A stretch of 5,754 nucleotides of DNA from Anaerolineales bacterium (GTDB lineage: Bacteria > Chloroflexota > Anaerolineae > B4-G1 > DUEL01): positions 1 through 5,754 of the forward strand of contig DQUX01000123.1 in the NCBI GenBank assembly GCA_015662065.1, given 5' to 3'. The notes under the pieces were generated by a model that saw only the letters and a list, made by a program, of their open reading frames with translations, was not told the DNA's origin and did no database searches. A program made the position numbers and the translations under genes. Below, piece by piece: positions 1 to 3,711 of the stretch; positions within the stretch are counted from its first letter, which is position 1; each line of letters begins with the position of its first letter.

Positions 1-308
1 GGCGGGCCGGCGTGGAGGATGAGCCGGTCGTGGTAGCCGGGGATGACCTCGCGGGCGATCCCCATCCCCACCAGCATCGGACGGCCCTGCATCATGCGGG
101 TGACCGCCTCGGTGTTGGCCGCCTCGATGTCGACGCCTGTCCGAGTGAACTGGAGCTTCGGCACCAAGGGCGGTCTCCAGTCCACTTGCACGACCGGCAC
201 GCCCTGTTGCTCCAGGCTCTCAGTGAAGGAGCGCAGGCCCACGTTCACCACGTACAACGGCCTCCCGAACAGCTCTTGAACCTTTCCCGTCACAGGTTTC
301 GCCTCCAT
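1..308 (-). CDS. DUF1116 (YlbE/YahG-like) protein, N-terminal part, cut by window edge
   Basis: My reverse-strand translation gives 102 residues from an ATG at 308-306, beginning MEAKPVTGKVQELFGRPL and continuing off the window with no stop. The stretch with LYVVNVGLRSF, the GVPVVQVDWRPP motif (about residues 37-48) and a later RMMQGRPMLVGMG segment matches the N-terminus of the DUF1116 family, whose members usually run a little over 400 residues. In E. coli the member YlbE (AllG) lies beside FdrA and is reported to be part of the oxamate carbamoyltransferase of allantoin degradation; the order FdrA then DUF1116 is kept here, 139 bases apart. The start is not certain. ATG 308 fits the family N-terminus but has only a GGGGG run 13 nt upstream. 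An in-frame GTG at 320-318 has GGAG 10 nt upstream and would add four residues. No strong promoter is visible in front of it, so it probably depends on the fdrA transcript. Family assignment is firm; the substrate is inferred. Confidence 0.85.
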   Translation of the reverse strand, partial: MEAKPVTGKVQELFGRPLYVVNVGLRSFTESLEQQGVPVVQVDWRPPLVPKLQFTRTGVDIEAANTEAVTRMMQGRPMLVGMGIAREVIPGYHDRLILHAGP

Positions 309-353
309 AGAATTAACCACGCCCCCGTATCTCCGTGGCTCCTCAGAGTGTCT

Positions 354-418
354 CTGTGCCCCCTGCACCCCTGAGGTTATCCAACTATGAACCTCACAGC
401 GCCGGAATCCCCGTTCCG
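354..418 (-). repeat. Decayed second copy of the fdrA 3' end
   Basis: Bases 354-394 match 425-465 at roughly 32 of 41 positions without gaps, offset by 71 bases; the second copy spans the fdrA stop codon. Read on the minus strand, this copy encodes NGDSGAVRFIVG followed by TAA, closely resembling the true FdrA end NGAAVRLAGFIIG followed by TAA. Similarity continues with small gaps to about 418. It is not in the fdrA frame and has no start of its own, so it is a remnant and not a gene. It contains a small hairpin, CGGAA (403-407) with TTCCG (414-418), which is not followed by a T-run on the minus strand and so is not a convincing terminator. Confidence 0.6.
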
Positions 419-424
419 ACCCCA

Positions 425-465
425 CAGTGACCTATGCACCTCTGGGGTTATCCAATGATGAACCC
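425..465 (-). repeat. fdrA 3' end, intact copy of the direct repeat
   Basis: This is the partner of the degenerate copy at 354-394. It covers the last codons of fdrA (GFIIG and the TAA at 450-448) plus 23 bases downstream of the stop. The shared core is TTATCCAA and ATGAACC in the same order in both copies, with TGCACC preserved beyond the stop codon. Conservation past the stop suggests duplication of DNA and not coincidental protein similarity. Confidence 0.6.
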
Positions 466-2004
466 TGCCAGCCGGACGGCTGCACCGTTGCAGGAGGCCA
501 CGACCGCCCCCGCCCCCTCCAGCGCCTGCACCTGGCGGGTCAACCCCTGCGGGTCTCCCTCCGTCCCCGTCACCGAAGCGACGACAATCAGCTCCCGCCC
601 CTCGTTTGCGGCGTGCTCCCGTGCCCGGCGGATGGCCGGGCCTAGCTCGCCAACCGGGTCAGGATGGGCACCGTACCCCAGCACCACATCCAGCAGGATC
701 ACCGCCACCTCTGGATCGGCCGCCTCCTGCATCAGGCGTCGAATGCGCAGGTCGTTGTCTATCATCGGGTGGGGGCGGCCCACGGTGAACTCGTCCTCCC
801 CCAGGTCCACCGCGCAGTTCCCCTCGCTCCGGGTGGCATCCTTCAACCTCAGGCGGGAGTCCACCGCCACGTTGGAGAGAACACCCCCCAGGATCTCCTC
901 CCAAATGATGAGCGATTCCGCCGCCAGCGTCCCACCGCTGAAGAGGCCCCGCAGGTACCTCTGGCCCGGCTTCAGTCGCTTCTTGAGCTCCGCCGCCTGT
1001 CCCTTCAGGTCCACGATCTCCCGCTGGATCACCTCGTCGGCCGAGGGCCCCTGGTACCCTTCCACCTCCGCCGCCGCCAGGTAGGCCGCCTCCTGGAGCG
1101 TGCGGGCCGGGATCGCCCCGGCGGCAGCGACGAGAGCGGGGTCTCCGCCCAGGAAGCAGACCACCGTGGGTTTATCACTCCTCCCCACCTGTTCCAGCAC
1201 CCGCTCGGCGATGGTCGGCGAGGGAGGCTTGGAGACCAGGAGCAACACCTGAGTCGCGGGGTCCGCCTGAAGCGCCTTGATCCCCTCCAGCATCATGATG
1301 CCGCCGACCGCCTCTTTCATATCCCGCCCGCCGGTGCCGATGCCCTGGGTGATGCCGACGCCCAACTTCGCCAGGAGCGTGCTCACCTCCTGCAGGCCGG
1401 TGCCGGCCGCCGCCACGATACCGACGGGCCCCTCAGGGACAGCGTTGGCAAACCCCAGCGCGACCCCGTTGATGATCGCCGTCCCGCAGTCGGCCCCCAT
1501 CATCAGCAAGCCGTGCTCAGTGGCGTACTTCTTCAGGGCGACCTCATCCTCAATCGGCACGTTGTCGCTGAAGAGCAGGACGTGGAGGCCATTTCGCAGC
1601 GCCTCCCAGGCCTCGGCGGCGGCGTACTGCCCGGCGACAGAGATGACCGCCAGGTTCGCCTCCGGGTTGCTCCTCACCGCCCCCCGGATCGTGCGGGGCC
1701 GGAAGGCTGGCCCGGCCTCGGCCACCTCTGGCCGACGGGCCAGGTGGGCCTCCGCCACCTCCAGCGCGTGGCTGGCGGCCTCCTCCGTCTCGGCCTGGAC
1801 CACGATGACCAGGTCGTTGGGGGTGGCAGCCTCCACCTCCGGCAGGAGCATCCCCGCCTCCCGTAGGATAGACTTGTTGGCATCGGTTGCCATCACGACG
1901 GCCGCATCCACGACGCCGGGAAGTTGGGTCAGCTCCCGAGCGACCTCCATCAGGGTGACAGAGTCGTGATACTCACCGGGTTTGACCAGGCTCTTTGCGG
2001 GCAA
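448..2004 (-). CDS. fdrA: FdrA-family protein (acyl-CoA synthetase-like; carbamoyltransferase component)
   Basis: The protein has 518 residues, close to the size of E. coli FdrA. The N-terminus (KPGEYHDSVTLMEVAREL, then VVMATDANKSIL) is diagnostic of FdrA. Next comes a CoA-ligase-like Rossmann region with GADCGT (170-175), GTGLQEV (201-207) and GIGTGGRD (221-228), related to the alpha subunit of succinyl-CoA synthetase. The C-terminal region carries GRPHPMID (409-416) and LDVVLGYGAHPDP (438-450). I see no equivalent of the phospho-histidine loop of true succinyl-CoA synthetases, as expected for FdrA. The E. coli homologue (AllF), together with YlbE and YlbF, is reported to form oxamate carbamoyltransferase, making carbamoyl phosphate and oxamate from oxalurate. 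Here the DUF1116 partner follows directly; a YlbF (DUF2877) gene and carbamate kinase are not in the window and may lie beyond base 1. The start codon is TTG, supported by a perfect AGGAGG 6 nt upstream and by alignment to family N-termini. The gene has its own promoter and a long structured leader. The exact substrate is unknown. Confidence 0.9.
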   Translation of the reverse strand: MPAKSLVKPGEYHDSVTLMEVARELTQLPGVVDAAVVMATDANKSILREAGMLLPEVEAATPNDLVIVVQAETEEAASHALEVAEAHLARRPEVAEAGPAFRPRTIRGAVRSNPEANLAVISVAGQYAAAEAWEALRNGLHVLLFSDNVPIEDEVALKKYATEHGLLMMGADCGTAIINGVALGFANAVPEGPVGIVAAAGTGLQEVSTLLAKLGVGITQGIGTGGRDMKEAVGGIMMLEGIKALQADPATQVLLLVSKPPSPTIAERVLEQVGRSDKPTVVCFLGGDPALVAAAGAIPARTLQEAAYLAAAEVEGYQGPSADEVIQREIVDLKGQAAELKKRLKPGQRYLRGLFSGGTLAAESLIIWEEILGGVLSNVAVDSRLRLKDATRSEGNCAVDLGEDEFTVGRPHPMIDNDLRIRRLMQEAADPEVAVILLDVVLGYGAHPDPVGELGPAIRRAREHAANEGRELIVVASVTGTEGDPQGLTRQVQALEGAGAVVASCNGAAVRLAGFIIG

Positions 2005-2010
2005 GTGGCT

Positions 2011-2016
2011 CCTCCT
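2011..2016 (-). promoter_or_regulatory. Ribosome binding site fixing the TTG start of fdrA
   Basis: AGGAGG on the minus strand lies 6 nt before TTG at 2004-2002. This is the same motif and spacing as in front of the amidohydrolase gene. It decides the start despite the rare initiation codon. Confidence 0.85.
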
Positions 2017-2031
2017 CTACCAGAAATACAG

Positions 2032-2063
2032 ACGCCGACCGCGGCTGGGCCGAAGGTCGGCGT
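2032..2063 (-). promoter_or_regulatory. Strong hairpin in the fdrA leader (candidate attenuator)
   Basis: ACGCCGACC (2032-2040) and GGTCGGCGT (2055-2063) are perfect 9-base inverted repeats. The intervening bases add CGGC/GCCG (2042-2045 with 2049-2052) around a TGG loop, giving up to 13 base pairs. In the minus-strand transcript the hairpin begins three nt after the closing stem of the upstream domain and ends 15 nt before the AGGAGG site. The transcript then reads CUGUAUUUCUGG, which is only partly U-rich, so it could be a weak intrinsic terminator or a structure affecting ribosome access. The stem is directly visible; its role is inferred. Confidence 0.6.
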
Positions 2064-2066
2064 TCG

Positions 2067-2180
2067 ATTCACAGTATGGCACACAGGCAGGGGGCTTCCA
2101 CCTCGGCTCCGCGTCCCCCCGTTACGACCAGCGCTGTCTCTTGACCGGACAAGGGAACCCTCCCCTCCAGATCTGTGAAC
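2067..2180 (-). ncRNA. Structured 5' leader of fdrA, candidate riboswitch-like element
   Basis: The predicted fdrA transcript starts at about base 2178-2180. Its first bases, GUUCACAG (2180-2173), can pair with CUGUGAAU (2074-2067): seven Watson-Crick pairs plus one G-U. Just inside, GGAGGGG (2168-2162) can pair with CCCCU-CC (2093-2086) with one bulged G. The enclosed segment contains AGGGUUCC (2161-2154), GGUCAAGAGACA (2146-2135), ACGGGGGGA (2122-2114) and GCCGAGG (2107-2101). A separate strong hairpin and the ribosome binding site follow, the usual aptamer-then-expression-platform order. The purine-rich strings, in this order and just inside the closing helix, recall my memory of the ykkC family (guanidine-I, PRPP, ppGpp and related riboswitches). 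The usual first internal hairpin is missing and the match is partial, so I do not assign a class. No protein-coding potential is evident. Confidence 0.45.
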
Positions 2181-2184
2181 CGTG

Positions 2185-2213
2185 AGTATATACTACCACA
2201 CCACCCATGTCAA
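2185..2213 (-). promoter_or_regulatory. Sigma-70-type promoter for fdrA
   Basis: Read on the minus strand, TTGACA (2213-2208) is followed by a 17-nt spacer and TATACT (2190-2185). The predicted start near 2178 falls at the first base of the leader's closing stem. The -10 lies within a perfect palindrome, AGTATATACT (2185-2194). The -35 overlaps GTCAAATTGAC (2209-2219), another near-perfect palindrome. The -35 begins 17 bases beyond the amidohydrolase stop codon, with no terminator between, so fdrA may also receive read-through. Confidence 0.75.
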
Positions 2214-2229
2214 ATTGACTCCCCACCGG

Positions 2230-3453
2230 TCACGCAGCCCACCGGTCCCTCTCGACCAGCTTGCCGTGACTGATCACGTGCGCCGGCGGCCCGTGGTGGC
2301 GCAGCGCCTCCAAGACGCTCGGCCGGTCAAGCACCACCAGGTGGGCCGGTGCACCCACCTTCAGCTCGAAGCCCTCCAATCCCATCGCCCGGGCTGCCTC
2401 CCGGGTGATCATATCGTACAGGATCTCCATCTCGGCCTCGGTGGTCATCCACAACAGATGGGAGGCCAGGAAGGCCACCTCCAGCATGTTGTTCCGTCCA
2501 TACGGATAGTATGCGTCCGAGATGTCATCCTGCCCCAGACAGACCAGGGCCTCTTCCTCGATAAGCTCCTTCACCCGGGCGTGCAGCGGCCCGGTGTGGG
2601 GATCGCTCACCACCCCCATCTGGGCCGCCTTCAGCAGCGCGACCACCTTCTGGAAGTACGGCCGGGGATAGAGTTCCATCGCGCGGGCGTGGTGGGCCAG
2701 CGACCGCCCGTGCCAGCCCTCCTCGATGGTCTTGACCGCCAGCATCTCCAACGTCCGCAGGCCGGGGTCCCCGGCGTCGTCAACGAGCATAGAGAGCGGC
2801 TTGTCGTACTCCTTGGCGATCTCGAACATCTCATCGATATGTTGCTGGGCAGCGGCGTCTGTATACTCGATCCATGGAATGCCCCCCACCACGTCCGCGC
2901 CCAGGTCCATCGCCTGCCGGATCAGATCGGCCGCCCCCGGCTCCCGGACCACCCCGTCCTGCGGGAACGCCACGACCTGAATGTCCACGACCCCCTTGAA
3001 CTCCTCCCGCACCCGGATGAGCGCTTTGACCCCCTCCAGGCGGGCCTTCGTGTCCACATCGGCGAAGGCTCGGACGTGCGTGTTGCCAAACAGCGCCGCC
3101 GCCCCGATGGCCTTGCGCACGTTCTCGACGATCCAGGACTCATCGTACCGGGCCTTCACGCGAGCGGCCAGCTCGATGGCCGTCATCGCCTTGCCCATCC
3201 CCTCGCCGTGATAGTCCCTCAACGCCTCCTCGTCCATCATCTGCAACGTGTAGACCTTGCACAGATGGAGATGAGGGTTGACGAAGGACTCGGTGACCAG
3301 ATTGCCCTGGGCATCGATCTCGGTCTCCGCCTCAACGGCCAGGCCCTCCTCGATGGCAGCGATTCGCCCGGCCTCGATGCCGATGTCGACCAGGCGGTCG
3401 GTCCGGTCCCGCAGCCGTGCGCGCTTGATCAGGATGTCAAAAGGCCCCGCCAT
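2230..3453 (-). CDS. Amidohydrolase, cytosine deaminase (CodA/AtzC-like) family, with altered metal site
   Basis: The protein has 407 residues, near the length of CodA. ATG 3453-3451 is the start because AGGAGG lies 6 nt upstream. An upstream in-frame ATG at 3489 falls inside the promoter -10 and is rejected. The family pattern is clear throughout: NPHLHL (59-64), NTHVRAF, VVAFPQDGVV (160-169), LGADVVGGIP (184-193), SLAHHARAM (251-259), CLGQDDISDAYYP (305-317) and a C-terminal VGAPAHLVVLD (366-376). CodA uses two His in HxH, His214, Asp313, and Glu217 with His246 as catalytic residues. Here the HxH (H61, H63), the His246 equivalent (H255) and the Asp313 equivalent (D309) are kept. The segment equal to VHCDE reads MLVDD (222-226), so His214 becomes Leu223 and Glu217 becomes Asp226; the usual HLD after HxH is HLC (C65). 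The fold is therefore confident, but ordinary cytosine deaminase activity is doubtful. The neighbours suggest a role in heterocycle or ureide breakdown. Expression is driven by the divergent promoter at 3488-3515. Confidence 0.85.
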   Translation of the reverse strand: MAGPFDILIKRARLRDRTDRLVDIGIEAGRIAAIEEGLAVEAETEIDAQGNLVTESFVNPHLHLCKVYTLQMMDEEALRDYHGEGMGKAMTAIELAARVKARYDESWIVENVRKAIGAAALFGNTHVRAFADVDTKARLEGVKALIRVREEFKGVVDIQVVAFPQDGVVREPGAADLIRQAMDLGADVVGGIPWIEYTDAAAQQHIDEMFEIAKEYDKPLSMLVDDAGDPGLRTLEMLAVKTIEEGWHGRSLAHHARAMELYPRPYFQKVVALLKAAQMGVVSDPHTGPLHARVKELIEEEALVCLGQDDISDAYYPYGRNNMLEVAFLASHLLWMTTEAEMEILYDMITREAARAMGLEGFELKVGAPAHLVVLDRPSVLEALRHHGPPAHVISHGKLVERDRWAA

Positions 3454-3459
3454 GGATGA

Positions 3460-3465
3460 CCTCCT
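3460..3465 (-). promoter_or_regulatory. Ribosome binding site deciding the amidohydrolase start
   Basis: AGGAGG on the minus strand stands 6 nt before ATG 3453. This places the start 12 codons downstream of the longest open frame and gives a 5' untranslated region of about 28 nt from the predicted transcription start near 3481. Confidence 0.85.
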
Positions 3466-3487
3466 CTCTGGGTAGTGGGAGACTGCC

Positions 3488-3515
3488 ATTATATTCCGCT
3501 ACCGACACGTGTCAA
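3488..3515 (-). promoter_or_regulatory. Consensus sigma-70-type promoter for the amidohydrolase gene
   Basis: On the minus strand, TTGACA (3515-3510) and TATAAT (3493-3488) are both perfect consensus hexamers, separated by 16 nt. The predicted start is near 3481. The -35 overlaps the palindrome at 3504-3513 and forms one arm of the inverted repeat it shares with the opposite promoter, so a bound regulator could block it. Confidence 0.8.
3504..3513. promoter_or_regulatory. Palindrome GACACGTGTC, candidate operator
   Basis: This is a perfect 10-base palindrome covering part of the -35 box and the spacer of the leftward promoter, a position suited to a dimeric repressor. No regulator gene lies in the window, so the binding protein is unknown. 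Confidence 0.45.
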
Positions 3516-3566
3516 ATCGCGGGTGTAGGGCAGGTGTCCTCCCCCCCTTCCTCCAAGATTTGACAC
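3509..3566. repeat. Inverted repeat joining the two divergent -35 regions
   Basis: GTGTCAAATC (3509-3518) and GATTTGACAC (3557-3566) are perfect 10-base inverted repeats, 38 bases apart. Each arm contains the TTGACA box of one divergent promoter. Between them is an 18-base pyrimidine run (3537-3554) with seven consecutive C. The six TTGACA bases match for promoter reasons; the four flanking matches (G-A-T before, C after) are beyond what the -35 needs. Confidence 0.6.
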
Positions 3567-3587
3567 CCCTTTCATATTAAGTATACT
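3560..3587 (+). promoter_or_regulatory. Sigma-70-type promoter for the molybdenum hydroxylase
   Basis: TTGACA (3560-3565), a 16-nt spacer and TATACT (3582-3587) precede a predicted start near 3594, about 118 nt before the ATG. A perfect palindrome, AAGTATACTT (3579-3588), covers the -10 and could be an operator. A lone TATAAT at 3670-3675 has no matching -35 and is a poorer candidate. Confidence 0.75.
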
Positions 3588-3589
3588 TG

Positions 3590-3689
3590 CGGGTATCCTG
3601 AAACCCGGTTGAGTGCTTGTCACTCCTTAAGCTGGCCGCGCTCGCACTATACCTCTCAGGCGGCGCGGATATAATTACCGGTCCCCGCC
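3590..3689 (+). other. Leader of the molybdenum hydroxylase gene with small hairpins
   Basis: Three possible stems lie between the promoter and the gene: CGGGT/ACCCG (3590-3594 with 3603-3607, though the predicted start would fall within its left arm), GAGTG/CACTC (3611-3615 with 3621-3625), and CCGCGC/GCGCGG (3636-3641 with 3663-3668). The last competes with GGCGG/CCGCC (3659-3663 with 3685-3689), since both need the same bases. I do not recognise a molybdenum-cofactor or other named riboswitch here, and short stems like these arise easily in GC-rich DNA. Confidence 0.3.
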
Positions 3690-3700
3690 AAGACTTACCC

Positions 3701-3710
3701 AGGGAGGTGA
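3701..3710 (+). promoter_or_regulatory. Strong ribosome binding site of the molybdenum hydroxylase
   Basis: AGGGAGGTGA ends one base before ATG 3712. GGAGGTGA within it is an uninterrupted match to the 16S rRNA anti-Shine-Dalgarno sequence, so this start is secure. Confidence 0.85.
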
Positions 3711-3711
3711 A

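Noticed and set aside
341..356. CAGAG-TGT-CTCTG hairpin (344-356) as a terminator before the DUF1116 gene
   Set aside because: The stem is only five pairs and no T-run follows it on either strand.
664..1866. 400-codon open frame on the plus strand, antisense to fdrA
   Set aside because: The opposite strand encodes a complete FdrA protein; this frame has no recognisable domain and the biased composition of a shadow frame.
2064..2184. Firm assignment of the fdrA leader to the guanidine-I/ykkC class
   Set aside because: Several short strings agree in order, but one canonical hairpin is missing and the comparison is from memory; without a covariance-model score the class is not supportable.
2214..2232. 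Intrinsic terminator after the amidohydrolase gene
   Set aside because: No GC-rich stem followed by a T-run is present; the fdrA promoter begins almost at once after the stop codon.
2182..3459. 425-codon open frame on the plus strand, antisense to the amidohydrolase gene
   Set aside because: It mirrors a gene with clear family motifs, starts within the fdrA promoter region, has no ribosome binding site, and its composition (rich in His, Arg, Leu, Pro) is that of an antisense frame in GC-rich DNA.
3454..3489. Upstream ATG at 3489 as the amidohydrolase start
   Set aside because: It overlaps the TATAAT of the promoter and lies upstream of the predicted transcription start; the ATG at 3453 has a perfectly spaced AGGAGG.
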